NCBI GenBank assembly: GCA_963819855.1
Contig: CAWFYC010000030.1
Coordinates: forward strand, 62,001-126,000
Source: JAMXLO01 sp963819855
Lineage (GTDB): Bacteria; Pseudomonadota; Alphaproteobacteria; Acetobacterales; Acetobacteraceae
Direction of reading: 5' to 3'
DNA length: 64,000 bases
The notes below the pieces were generated by a model that saw nothing but the letters and a program-made list of their open reading frames with translations, had not been told where the DNA came from and searched no databases. The translations under genes were made by a program, and so were the position numbers. Below, piece after piece: positions 1 through 7,776 of the stretch (positions are counted from its first letter, which is position 1; every line of letters starts with the position of its first letter).

Positions 1-185
1 GTCAGATCGAGCGCACCTGCTGGACCCGCAACGCTGATCGCTCCCGCGCCTGGCCCGTCGATCAAGCCGGTATCGGCAGCGCCTGGGGCGACGACTGCCG
101 CAAGTCCGGTGGTTAAATCGAACCAATTGCTGGCTGAATTCCAATTGCCCGAGCCAACGGTCGTCCAGGAATACGAGCCGCCCAT
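1..185 (-). CDS. N-terminus of a probable secreted adhesin/autotransporter-like repeat protein (partial, runs off left edge)
   Basis: An ATG at 185 on the minus strand follows a good Shine-Dalgarno-like stretch (GAAGGGA about 6 bases upstream) and opens a frame with no stop to the window edge. The 61 visible residues begin MGGSYSWTTVGSGNWNSASN and continue with Ala/Gly/Pro-rich sequence. The W-T-x-x-G-S-G-x-W-N-x-x-x-N-W pattern is typical of the first beta-strand repeats of large autotransporter or adhesin-like proteins, in which similar motifs recur. It lies 52 bases downstream of the amidase on the same strand but is probably a separate unit. No signal peptide is visible, which is odd for an exported protein, although many such proteins are secreted by a C-terminal signal. 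The family call rests on a short stretch and is tentative. Confidence 0.55.
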   Translation of the reverse strand, partial: MGGSYSWTTVGSGNWNSASNWFDLTTGLAAVVAPGAADTGLIDGPGAGAISVAGPAGALDL

Positions 186-237
186 GACTTCGTCCCTTCA
201 CCCAGGATGCTGGCCGGTATGACCGGGCGAGTCGAAT

Positions 238-1632
238 TCACCCGATCGACGGCCGCTTTCTGTGCCATTCGGTGCCGCGCTCGTACGCCGCTGCCACGCG
301 CAGCACCGTCGCTTCGTCGAAATAGCGCCCGACGAACTGCACCGACAGCGGCAGATCGTTGCTCGACAATCCCGCCATCATCGCCAGCGCCGGATGGCCG
401 GTGACATTGAATGGCGTTCGCGCCTGGCGCGGATAGGTGCGAGCCGTCTCCGCCGCGTCCTCGATCCGGCTCGCCGGGTCCATGGAGCTTGCGCAGATCA
501 ACACATCGCAGTCTCGGAACACTTCCTCAACGGCGGCGATCATCTGCAGCCGCCGGCGTTGCGCCCCGACATAGTCGCCGGCGTTCATGAACGCGCCCGG
601 CATCAGCCGCTGGCGAGACAACTGACCGTAGTCGGCGGGACGCGAACGCAGCCAGGGCGCGTGGATCGACCACGCTTCGCTGCACAGGATCACCCGGTTC
701 ACCGCGGCGAACTCGTCGAGCGACGGCAGCGTGACGTTGCGCACTTCCGCCCCCTCCGCCTGCAGCACGCGGGCGGCGTCCTCGACCGCGGCAGTGACCT
801 CCGCGTGCGCCGGCTTGTCCACCTCGTGGAAGTGCCGCACGAAGCCCACCCGCAGATCGCGCACGCCGCGGTCCAACATGCGGCCGAAATACCGCGCATT
901 AGTCGGGGCGCTACCAGGATCGGCCGGATCGTGGCCGGCGATTGCGTCCAGCAGCAGCGCGTTGTCCGCCACGGTGCGGGTCAGCGGCCCGACATGGTCG
1001 AGCGTGAACGACAGTGGGAACACGCCGCGGCGCGACACCAGCCCATAGGTCGGCTTCAACCCGACGATGCCGCAGGCCGAGGCGGGGTTGCGCACCGAAC
1101 CGCCGGTGTCGGAGCCGAGCGCAAGTGGAAAAAACCCGGCGCACACGCCGCTACCCGAGCCGGACGATGACCCGCCCGGATGATGCTCAGGATTCCACGG
1201 ATTGCGCGCCGGCGGGAACGGCAGATCGAAGCTTGGCCCGCCGATGGCGAACTCGTGGGTGGACAGCTTGCCCAGGATGATCGCCCCGGCCTGGCGCAGT
1301 CTGGCGATCACCGCCGCATCGGCCTTGGCGACGTTGTCGACCAGGATCTTCGAATGGCAGGTGGTCGGTAGGCCGGCGACATCGATGATGTCCTTGATGC
1401 CGACCGGGACCCCGTGCAGCGGTCCGCGCACGCGGCCGCCGGCGATCTCGGTCTCGGCGGCCCGCGCCGCGTCCATGGCGGCATCGGCGTCCAGTCGGAT
1501 GAAGGCGTGCAGTTTCGGGTCCAGCCGCTCGATGCGCGCCAGCAGCGCGGTGAGCAGCTCGACTGGGGAGAGGTGGCGCGTGGCGAACGCACGCACCGTC
1601 TCCGCGGCGGTCAGCCACTCCGGCTCGCTCAC
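238..1632 (-). CDS. Amidase (amidase signature family, AtzE/GatA-like)
   Basis: The product is a 464-residue hydrolase of the amidase signature family, which cleaves C-N amide bonds in the cytoplasm. All three parts of the Ser-cisSer-Lys catalytic triad are visible: the Lys near residue 80 in VPVGIKD, the Ser-rich GGSSSGSGSG loop at about 153-162, and the nucleophile Ser near 179 in GSDTGGSVR. I chose the GTG at 1632 because it overlaps the stop of the preceding small gene (GTGA) and gives the usual N-terminus; a longer reading to 1956 runs through that small gene. Translational coupling to the small gene resembles AtzE with AtzG, where the small protein is needed for a stable, active amidase. 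A second, clearly related pair lies at 29436-31030. The substrate is unknown. Confidence 0.9.
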   Translation of the reverse strand: MSEPEWLTAAETVRAFATRHLSPVELLTALLARIERLDPKLHAFIRLDADAAMDAARAAETEIAGGRVRGPLHGVPVGIKDIIDVAGLPTTCHSKILVDNVAKADAAVIARLRQAGAIILGKLSTHEFAIGGPSFDLPFPPARNPWNPEHHPGGSSSGSGSGVCAGFFPLALGSDTGGSVRNPASACGIVGLKPTYGLVSRRGVFPLSFTLDHVGPLTRTVADNALLLDAIAGHDPADPGSAPTNARYFGRMLDRGVRDLRVGFVRHFHEVDKPAHAEVTAAVEDAARVLQAEGAEVRNVTLPSLDEFAAVNRVILCSEAWSIHAPWLRSRPADYGQLSRQRLMPGAFMNAGDYVGAQRRRLQMIAAVEEVFRDCDVLICASSMDPASRIEDAAETARTYPRQARTPFNVTGHPALAMMAGLSSNDLPLSVQFVGRYFDEATVLRVAAAYERGTEWHRKRPSIG

Positions 1633-1811
1633 AGCCCGGTCCCCGCGCGCATCGGCGGCCAGGGTTCGGCGGCGGGATCGGTGGGGTATTCGATTGCGCC
1701 CCGGTTGCCGAGTGCCTGTTCGGCGGCAAGCGCGACATCGTCGGGGAACTCCGCCAGCGCCTTGTCCAGACCGGCTTGGTGCGCCAGCTTCGCGATCAGT
1801 TCCTTGTCCAT
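1629..1811 (-). CDS. Small AtzG-like (DUF4089-type) amidase partner
   Basis: This 60-residue protein (start MDKELIAKLAHQAGLDKALA) is encoded immediately before the amidase, with its stop overlapping the amidase GTG. A strong ribosome site (CGGAGG) precedes the ATG at 1811. The helical N-terminal half and the Pro/Glu-containing tail ending in AAEPWPPMRAGTGL fit the layout of AtzG/DUF4089 and GatC-like partners, which wrap around an amidase with an extended C-terminal tail. Placement is the main evidence: small acidic gene, direct overlap, same strand. The family name is inferred from architecture and context because sequence similarity in such short proteins is weak. Confidence 0.65.
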   Translation of the reverse strand: MDKELIAKLAHQAGLDKALAEFPDDVALAAEQALGNRGAIEYPTDPAAEPWPPMRAGTGL

Positions 1812-2085
1812 CTTCGCCTCCGGGCTGCCTGCACCGATCATGCGATCGGCCGCCCGGGAACGGAAGGCGGAGAAAAGAGCGGCGGTGCAGCGAGGAGCCG
1901 CACCGCCCAAGGGGGCCGCGCCGCGTTGGCGCGACATCGGGGAGGAAACAGGACACCGGCCAAGGCCGGCTCCATGACCGGCAATATGGGCCGAAGAAGC
2001 TTATGAAATGGTAACGGCGGAGTGTGGACTCGGCTAATCGCCGCCCAAATGATCACAATCGCGCAAACCAGGAGGAGAGCGCCGG
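1812..2085. promoter_or_regulatory. Divergent promoter region between amidase operon and CoA-transferase
   Basis: These 274 bases separate two outward-reading units and must carry both promoters. An AGGAGGAG ribosome site stands just before the CoA-transferase ATG at 2086. I see no convincing operator, hairpin or additional gene here. Confidence 0.5.
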
Positions 2086-3282
2086 ATGCAAGCGCCGCCG
2101 TCGCGTAGCGGGCCGCTGGTCGGCCTGAAGGTGCTGGAGATCGGACACTACATCGCCGCCCCATTCTGTACTCGCATTCTCGCCGACCTTGGCGCCGAGG
2201 TGATCAAGGTCGAGCCGCCTGGCGGGGACCCGTTCCGCGGCTGGGGCGCATCGGTCGATGGTCACTCGGTGTGGTTCAGTGTGCACGGGCGCAACAAGCT
2301 TTCGGTGGTGTTGGACCTGAAGCGCGACCGCGACACCATGCTGCGGTTGGCGGCGCGTGCCGACGTGCTGGTGGAGAACCTGCGCGCCGGCGGCCTGGAG
2401 CGCCTGAATCTGGGGCCGGCGGCGCTGCACGAGGTCAATCCCCGACTGGTGATCGCGCGCATTTCGGGTTACGGCCAGGACGGCCCGTACCGCGACAAGC
2501 CGGCGTTCGGGGCGATCGGCGAGGCGATGGGCGGCATCCGCCATCTCACTGCGCATCCCGCCGGCACCTCGGACCTGCCGCCGCCGCGCTGCGGCATCTC
2601 GATCAGCGACGACCTCGCTGGGCTGTATGCCGCGATCGGACTGCTGTCTGCGCTGTGGCAACGTGACGTGGCTGGGACTGCACGCGGCCGGGTAGTGGAC
2701 GTGAACCTGGTGGACAGCGTGTTCAGCCTGATGGAAGGAATGCTGCCGGAATACGCCATGGATGGGCGCGTGCGGCAGCCCGTGGGCGCGGCAATCGAAA
2801 CCGCGGCGCCCACCAACACCTATCCCTGTGCTGACGGCAAATGGCTGTGCATCGCTGGCAACTCGGACCTGATCTTTGCCCGGCTGATGGCGGCGATCGG
2901 TCGGCCGGAGTTGGCGAGCGACCCGGTCTACGGCACCAACACTGATCGCTGCGCGCACCGAGGCGAGTTGGATGCGGCAATCGCCGCTTGGACGCGGACC
3001 CTGCCGGCGAAGGAGGCGGAGGCGCTGCTGGAAGCAGCGGACGTCCCGTGCTCGCGGCTCTACGACATCGCCGATTGCGCGGGCGATCCGCATTTCCGGG
3101 CGCGCGGATCGGTGCAGGAGGTGGCCGACCCACTGATCGGACGGACGCTACATCCGGGACCGGTCATTCGGCTGGATGGGGACGCGCCCGAAGCGGTGGT
3201 GGCGTGGCCAGGTCCGGCGGCAGGGGCGCACACGGAATACGTGCTGCGGTCACTGCTGGGGATGGCGGACGACCGAGGATAA
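2086..3282 (+). CDS. Class III (CaiB/BaiF family) CoA-transferase
   Basis: The product is a 398-residue class III CoA-transferase that would move CoA between carboxylic acids in the cytoplasm through an aspartyl-CoA thioester. The N-terminal LKVLEIGHYIAAPFCTRILADLG segment, the GAEVIKVEPPGGD strand and the VLVENLRAG motif are family hallmarks. The likely catalytic Asp is near residue 175 in GISISDDLAGL. An excellent ribosome site (AGGAGGAG) fixes the ATG. It is read away from the amidase operon and stands alone, converging on pyrF with a 26-base gap. The acid substrate cannot be deduced. A second family member is encoded at 19628-20773. Confidence 0.92.
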   Translation: MQAPPSRSGPLVGLKVLEIGHYIAAPFCTRILADLGAEVIKVEPPGGDPFRGWGASVDGHSVWFSVHGRNKLSVVLDLKRDRDTMLRLAARADVLVENLRAGGLERLNLGPAALHEVNPRLVIARISGYGQDGPYRDKPAFGAIGEAMGGIRHLTAHPAGTSDLPPPRCGISISDDLAGLYAAIGLLSALWQRDVAGTARGRVVDVNLVDSVFSLMEGMLPEYAMDGRVRQPVGAAIETAAPTNTYPCADGKWLCIAGNSDLIFARLMAAIGRPELASDPVYGTNTDRCAHRGELDAAIAAWTRTLPAKEAEALLEAADVPCSRLYDIADCAGDPHFRARGSVQEVADPLIGRTLHPGPVIRLDGDAPEAVVAWPGPAAGAHTEYVLRSLLGMADDRG

Positions 3283-3308
3283 ACCTCCCGACACAGGCGC
3301 GCGAGATA

Positions 3309-4007
3309 TCAGCGGATAGCGGCCGCTATGGCAGCGGCTGATGCGCCGGGATCGGGGGCTGCCGTGATCGGCCGGCCGACCACGATCCAGTCCGCGCCGG
3401 CTGCCACAGCATCCTCGGCAGTCATGGTTCGTGCCTGGTCGCCACGTACCGAGCCAGCCGGCCGTATGCCCGGCACGACCAGCTTCACCTGATCACCCAG
3501 CGCCTTGCGGAGCATTCTGACTTCCAGCGGGCTGCACACCAGACCGTCCGCACCGGCCGAAAGCGCCAGCCTGGCGAGGCGTACGGCCTGAGAAGCAGGG
3601 TCGCCAGCAACGCCGGTGGCTGCCAGCGATGCGGCGTCCAGACTGGTCAGCACTGTGACCGCCAGAAGCATGGGCCGCTCCGCGCCAGCGGTTTCAGCGG
3701 CACGGCGCGCGCCTTCGATCATCGCAAAGCCGCCGGAAGCGTGCAGGGTGAGCATGCGTGGCGCCAACGGCAGGACCGCGTTAACCGCGCCGGCGACCGT
3801 ATTGGGTATGTCGTGCAGCTTCAGATCGAGGAATATCGGCCGCCCAGTGATTCCACGCACGCCTGCTTGACCATTTGCGAGGTAGAATTCCAGGCCCAGC
3901 TTGAACAGCCCGCAGTACGGCGCGACCGCGCGAGCCCACCGCTCGGCTTGGCTGGTATCGGCCGTATCGAGCGCGACAATCAACCGCTCGGCAGGGCTAA
4001 CGGGCAT
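3309..4007 (-). CDS. pyrF: Orotidine 5'-phosphate decarboxylase
   Basis: PyrF catalyses the last step of UMP synthesis, decarboxylating OMP in the cytoplasm. The protein is about 232 residues from MPVSPAERLIVALD, normal for the short bacterial class. The catalytic D-x-K-x-x-D signature is present in FLDLKLHDIPNT (near residues 59-70), with Lys63 as the key base. The C-terminal VPGIRP and GADWIVVGRPIT phosphate-binding segments are also intact. I prefer the ATG at 4007, which has GAGGA at good spacing; in-frame starts at 4016 and 4025 are possible. It is monocistronic here, divergent from the CHAP lipoprotein gene. Confidence 0.96.
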   Translation of the reverse strand: MPVSPAERLIVALDTADTSQAERWARAVAPYCGLFKLGLEFYLANGQAGVRGITGRPIFLDLKLHDIPNTVAGAVNAVLPLAPRMLTLHASGGFAMIEGARRAAETAGAERPMLLAVTVLTSLDAASLAATGVAGDPASQAVRLARLALSAGADGLVCSPLEVRMLRKALGDQVKLVVPGIRPAGSVRGDQARTMTAEDAVAAGADWIVVGRPITAAPDPGASAAAIAAAIR

Positions 4008-4196
4008 CCTGGTCATCCTCGCCACACGTGGTCAGCTGTGACAGCGATATACCGCGCGCGTTTACCGTTTGCTCCACCCGAGTTTGCAGCTCATGTGGCC
4101 GGATGGCCAAAAAGTCGGCTATATCAAGATATTGTTGCATCATTCCGACAAATTCATTGATAAAGCTTCGTCAACTGCATATCGCGCCTAGGGCGC
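4008..4196. promoter_or_regulatory. Divergent intergenic region pyrF / CHAP lipoprotein
   Basis: This gap of 189 bases is noticeably richer in A+T than its surroundings (about 4100-4170), as expected for promoters of the two outward-reading genes. No defined operator is visible. The ribosome site before the lipoprotein ATG at 4197 is weak. Confidence 0.4.
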
Positions 4197-4737
4197 ATGG
4201 CACGTCTGCTCTATTCGATCCTTCTCTTGCTCGCTCTGGCAGCCTGCGGCTCCCGCAGCCCGGACGGTCCACAGGTCGGCGACTACATTGGCGGCTCGGT
4301 TCCGCTGGACTGCGCCCCCTTCGCCCGTGCGCTGAGCGGCATCCGGCTTTCCGGTGCGGCCGCCGACTGGTGGTCGCAGGCCGACGGACGCTACACCCGC
4401 GGCGATAGCGCTTCGATCGGCAGCGTGCTGGTGCTCCGCCGCTCCGGGCGTTTGCCCAGCGGCCATGTCGCCGTGGTGTCGCAGGTGCTTGGCAGGCGCC
4501 AGATTCTGGTGACCCAGGCCAACTGGGTGCATCACCGCGTCAGTCAGGATCAGCCGGTAGTCGATGTCTCGGCAGAGAACGACTGGTCGCATGGTGCGCG
4601 TCTGGTGGCCACCCACGGGCGAGATGGGCGTCACTGATTATCCGGCCTACGGCTTTATCCGTGCCGACCGGTCGGCAACGCATGACCAACTCGTCGCAGC
4701 GACCCCGCGGGCGATCCGGCTGGCAGCGAATGAGTGA
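4197..4737 (+). CDS. CHAP-domain lipoprotein (amidase/endopeptidase-type), with +1 frameshift
   Basis: This is a small envelope lipoprotein with a CHAP (NlpC/P60-like cysteine) domain. The signal peptide LLYSILLLLALAAC ends in a lipobox with the lipidated Cys. The candidate catalytic Cys (VPLDCAPFARA), His (SGHVAVVSQ) and Asn (TQANW) are all present. The first frame stops at 4637, but from about 4590 the +1 frame continues with MVRVWWPPTGEMGV and DYPAYGFIRAD, the usual CHAP C-terminus, to a stop at 4737. One extra base near 4590 therefore splits the gene; corrected, the protein would be about 179 residues. Such proteins are thought to act on peptidoglycan or to be structural relatives of such enzymes. 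Confidence 0.85.
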
Positions 4738-4755
4738 CGGCGCCGCCCCGGCCGT

Positions 4756-5271
4756 TCAGGCTGCGTCTTCCCGACGGTCGCGCACCTTCACATAGGCCAG
4801 CTTCACGTGGTCGGAGCAGTACGGCTTTCCTGGGTCCGACGCGATGTCGCAGAACCGGAAGCTCCGCGTGCCAGGCTCGCCGATCGGCCAACAGCAGGTG
4901 ACAATGCGTCCATAGGGCCGTGACGCCGCCGGCGCTATGCGGGCAGGTGGCGGCACCGAGATTGGCTTGGGAGCCAGCGCCACCATGTGCGGCGAGATCA
5001 CCGGTCCTCCGCCCGAGGCGGCGATCGGGGAGGTACTGGATAGCGGCGGCAATGTCGGTCCAGCCACCCGCCGAGGCGTCGTCCGACGCGGCGCCGCCGG
5101 CCCGCTGCCGTCGCGGCGGATCGGCGAAGGCCGGGCAGGCAGATCGAGCCGATGCGCCTTGCCGACCACCGCGTTTTTCGACACGCCCAGCCGCCGGCCG
5201 ATCTCCGCGGTTGACAGCCCCTCATCCCAAAGCGATCGCAGGCGAACAATTGTCTCTTCGGCCCACTCCAT
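4756..5271 (-). CDS. gcrA: GcrA cell-cycle regulator
   Basis: GcrA is an alphaproteobacterial transcription factor that works with sigma-70 holoenzyme and CcrM-methylated promoters to drive cell-cycle genes. The 171-residue protein starts at MEWAEETIVRLRSLWDEGLS and carries the helix-turn-helix TAEIGRRLGVSKNAVVGKAH (about residues 18-37), the RPSPIRR segment, and the C-terminal sigma-interaction domain with CCWPIGEPGT and YCSDHVKLAY. An in-frame codon 10 residues upstream exists, but the ATG at 5271 gives the conserved N-terminus and has GGGGGA upstream. It converges on the CHAP gene with an 18-base gap. It is a strong taxonomic marker. Confidence 0.96.
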   Translation of the reverse strand: MEWAEETIVRLRSLWDEGLSTAEIGRRLGVSKNAVVGKAHRLDLPARPSPIRRDGSGPAAPRRTTPRRVAGPTLPPLSSTSPIAASGGGPVISPHMVALAPKPISVPPPARIAPAASRPYGRIVTCCWPIGEPGTRSFRFCDIASDPGKPYCSDHVKLAYVKVRDRREDAA

Positions 5272-5407
5272 CTCGTGGTCCCCCCGATGGTGCAACCACA
5301 AGATACGGTATACTGGGTTGGGCTGGCGTCAATACAATAACAGCCGGCGACCACAAAAACTTGTGGACAACCGCCTGTCCAACCTCAAGCCCTTGGGGTG
5401 CAGCCGT

Positions 5408-5650
5408 TCAGCGGGCCGCGGTATGCTCGCGCTCGGTCGCGCCGGCCTGCCCTGCAGGGCCGGAAATCGTGCCGGTCGGCTTATCGGCGGTTGCCTCCAT
5501 CGAGGCATCGTCGGGTTCCGCCATATTCTTCTTGAACGACTTGATGCCTTTCGCGAAGTCGCCCATCAGGCTGCTGACCTTGCCGCCGCCGAACAGCAGC
5601 AACACGACCAGCAACACCACCATCCAGTGCCAGATGCTGAAGCTACCCAT
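5408..5650 (-). CDS. tatA: Sec-independent translocase subunit TatA
   Basis: TatA forms the protein-conducting element of the twin-arginine translocon in the inner membrane. The 80-residue protein has the expected plan: a short N-terminus, one transmembrane helix (IWHWMVVLLVVLLLFGGGKV, about residues 6-25), the FGGGK hinge, then an amphipathic helix (LMGDFAKGIKSFKKNM) and an acidic, disordered tail. It is alone, without tatB and tatC next to it. A candidate Tat substrate, the substrate-binding protein at 33140, is encoded in this window. Confidence 0.95.
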   Translation of the reverse strand: MGSFSIWHWMVVLLVVLLLFGGGKVSSLMGDFAKGIKSFKKNMAEPDDASMEATADKPTGTISGPAGQAGATEREHTAAR

Positions 5651-5999
5651 AAGTCCTCCGAGCCACGGGGCACTCTACCGGCGCCAGTGCCCGCCGCACA
5701 ACGACATGGCGCGATGGCGGGGAGGATGCAAGCGGATTTCCCCAATGGCCTGGGCGACCCAACGCCCAACCGCCATTGCCACAGGATTCCGAACGGCGGG
5801 TTACAGGACTGATTGCGATAAAGGATAGGGCCGCGTATCGTTGCCACGGCTAGGCGATACCGTCAGTCGGTAACAACAATGACGGGGGCCTGCCACAGGG
5901 GCAGGAGCGTCACGGAGGCATCTGATGCGCTCCTGTACAATTGGGCGTCCGCCCCCGCGCGGGGATGGGCAAGCCCACAGGCAGAAAGGCAGCGCGTCG
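5651..5999. other. Intergenic region upstream of tatA and cold-shock gene, includes likely csp leader
   Basis: These 349 bases hold no convincing gene. They must include the tatA promoter (minus strand) and the cold-shock promoter and leader (plus strand). A hairpin with a 6-bp perfect stem, CCTGCC (5889-5894) and GGCAGG (5900-5905), lies about 95 bases before the cold-shock ATG and could be part of a structured 5' leader, as is common for cold-shock genes. That role is inference. Confidence 0.4.
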
Positions 6000-6209
6000 A
6001 TGCCAAACGGCACCGTTAAGTGGTTCAACCCGACCAAGGGTTACGGCTTCATCGCTCCTGACACGGGCGGGAAGGACGTCTTCGTGCATATCAGCGCCGT
6101 GCAGAAGGCCGGCTTGAGGAGCCTGAGCGAGGGCCAGAAGATCGGCTTCGAGGTCGAGCAGCAGCAGAACGGCCGCACCGCGGCCGTGAACCTGTCGCAG
6201 GCCGAGTAG
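6000..6209 (+). CDS. Cold-shock protein, CspA family
   Basis: This is a 69-residue single cold-shock domain RNA chaperone. Both RNA-binding motifs are present: KGYGFI (RNP1) and VFVHIS (RNP2), in the order MPNGTVKWFNPTKGYGFIAP then KDVFVHISAVQKAG. The ATG at 6000 gives the standard N-terminus; a longer in-frame reading from 5925 would add a non-homologous extension and is rejected. Such proteins bind single-stranded RNA and ease translation at low temperature or in stationary phase. The long upstream leader fits post-transcriptional control. Confidence 0.96.
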   Translation: MPNGTVKWFNPTKGYGFIAPDTGGKDVFVHISAVQKAGLRSLSEGQKIGFEVEQQQNGRTAAVNLSQAE

Positions 6210-6406
6210 AGTTTTCGGCCGCCGCCGGCAGTTCAGCCGGCCGGCAATATGTAGGAGAAAACATCCGCGTGGGTTCGGTCGCGGATGCGCATTGCCGCGC
6301 CCGCGCCCACTCGAGGCGTGCGATTTGTCACCCGATCCCAATGCGCCACGGGTATGGTGGGATGGCTGCGCCTGATCATGTTGGCAACAGAGGGGAAGAC
6401 CACGAC

Positions 6407-7052
6407 GTGGCCTGGTTCACACGACTGACCCGCTTTGGCGACGCCCATCTTGTCTATGGACAGGAGGCCAACATGTCGTGCGGCATCGCCAGCCTGATGA
6501 TGTGCGTGTTCAAGATTAACAAGCTGACGCCGGGCGCGACCTCGGTTACGGTCGAGAAGGATATTTACCAGAAGGTACTCGCAGGTGATGGGGTCGGGCT
6601 ATTCACCGGAGACCACGGGCACCTATCCGCAATATTTGGCGACAGTGCTGAACAGCTTCACCTCCGGCACCTGGCGCTGGCACAACTACGCGCCCACCGA
6701 CGTGCCGCAGAAGTTGCTGGACAAGGTCGGTTTGACCGCAGGCCTGGGTGCCGTCGTCGACGTGGAGCCGGTCATCCTGGGAGTGGACTGGGACGTTGGC
6801 GGAGCGCACTGGGTTGTCGTCGACACGATCCGCGAAGCGGTCGGCAGCCAGTACGCCACGATTTGCGATCCGTGGGACGCCAATGTGCACATGCAGGCAT
6901 TCAGTGTCGGCAGTCCATTCTTTTATGACGCCGCCTCCGGCGGGTTCATGTTGAACATCTGGGGCACCGCGCCCAAGGGTGACACCAAGCCCTACCAGGG
7001 AGTGGCGGCAAAGGGACAGGTCAAGAACTGGGGCATGATTTGCCGCGACTAG
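6407..7052 (+). CDS. Papain-like cysteine peptidase (C39/C70-like fold), with +1 frameshift
   Basis: This is a probable papain-fold cysteine peptidase of about 214 residues. The likely catalytic Cys is in EANMSCGIASLMM, the His in GGAHWVVVDT, and an Asp in ICDPWDANVH follows. No signal peptide is seen, so it may act in the cytoplasm or be exported another way. A GTG at 6407 with AGGGGAAG upstream is the best start. An extra G near 6575 breaks the frame: the protein reads to ...KDIYQK in one frame and resumes in the next with YSQVMGSGYSPETTGTYPQ. The enzyme resembles effector-type peptidases such as the AvrRpt2 group in general plan, but I cannot assign a family with certainty. The cold-shock gene lies upstream; the methyltransferase follows after 19 bases. 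Confidence 0.75.
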
Positions 7053-7071
7053 CGGGCCGGATGGCACCGGC

Positions 7072-7653
7072 ATGACCAGAACGGCCGCGCTGTTCCTGCG
7101 CCAGTTCGTGCGGTCGCCGCGGACCGTCGGCGCCGTCCTGCCCAGTTCCGCGGCACTTGCCCGCGCGATGCTGGCGCCGATCGATTTCGCGTCGGCGCGA
7201 ACGATCGTTGAATTCGGTCCCGGCACCGGCGCGTTTACCCGCGCGATCGCTCAGCGGCTGACGCCGGCCTGCCAGTACCTCGGCATCGACCTGAACCCTG
7301 AATTCGTTCGTGCGCTGGCGGTGGATTTTCCGCTGCTCACGTTCGTCCATGGCAGTGTTGCCGATTTGACGCAGATCCTCGCGGCGCGCGGGATCGCGTC
7401 GATCGATGCGATCGTGTGTGGGCTGCCCTGGGCCTGGTTGCCGATCCCGCTACAGCAGACCGTGTTTGCCGCCATCGACCGGGCGCTGGTTCCGGGGGGC
7501 GTGTTCGTGACCTTCGGCTATCTGCAGAGCCTCATTCTGCCCGGTGCCTGGGCGCTGCGGCGGCGACTGGGCCGGAGCTTCGCCCAGGTCGGCCATTCGC
7601 CCGTGGTCTGGGCGAACGTCCCGCCTGCGTTCGCGTATATCTGCCGAAAGTGA
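7072..7653 (+). CDS. Phospholipid N-methyltransferase, Sinorhizobium PmtA-like (rRNA adenine dimethylase-like fold)
   Basis: This is a 193-residue SAM-dependent methyltransferase. The N-terminal FLRQFVRSPRTVGAVLPSS stretch and the SAM-binding EFGPGTGAFT (about residues 45-54) match the S-type PmtA family, which adds methyl groups to phosphatidylethanolamine to make phosphatidylcholine at the inner membrane. The GLPWAWLP motif occupies the place of the N-P-P-Y/F-type catalytic loop. It lies upstream of a second methyltransferase of the other PmtA type, on the same strand with a 123-base gap. The fold is certain; the phospholipid substrate is inferred from the N-terminus and from its neighbour. 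Confidence 0.75.
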   Translation: MTRTAALFLRQFVRSPRTVGAVLPSSAALARAMLAPIDFASARTIVEFGPGTGAFTRAIAQRLTPACQYLGIDLNPEFVRALAVDFPLLTFVHGSVADLTQILAARGIASIDAIVCGLPWAWLPIPLQQTVFAAIDRALVPGGVFVTFGYLQSLILPGAWALRRRLGRSFAQVGHSPVVWANVPPAFAYICRK

Positions 7654-7776
7654 AAGTTGACCTGCCCCGGGAGGGGGCATGGTGGGCATCGGCCCAGTAT
7701 CGGGTTACAACCCGGTAACGCCTGACGAATTGGCCTGCCCTGCTGCCTGCACGGTCACGGGAGGAAAACCAGTTAC

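Noticed and set aside
3..116. A plus-strand frame open from the left edge to a TAA at 114-116
   Set aside because: The minus-strand reading over the same bases has a ribosome site and adhesin-like motifs, and is much more convincing.
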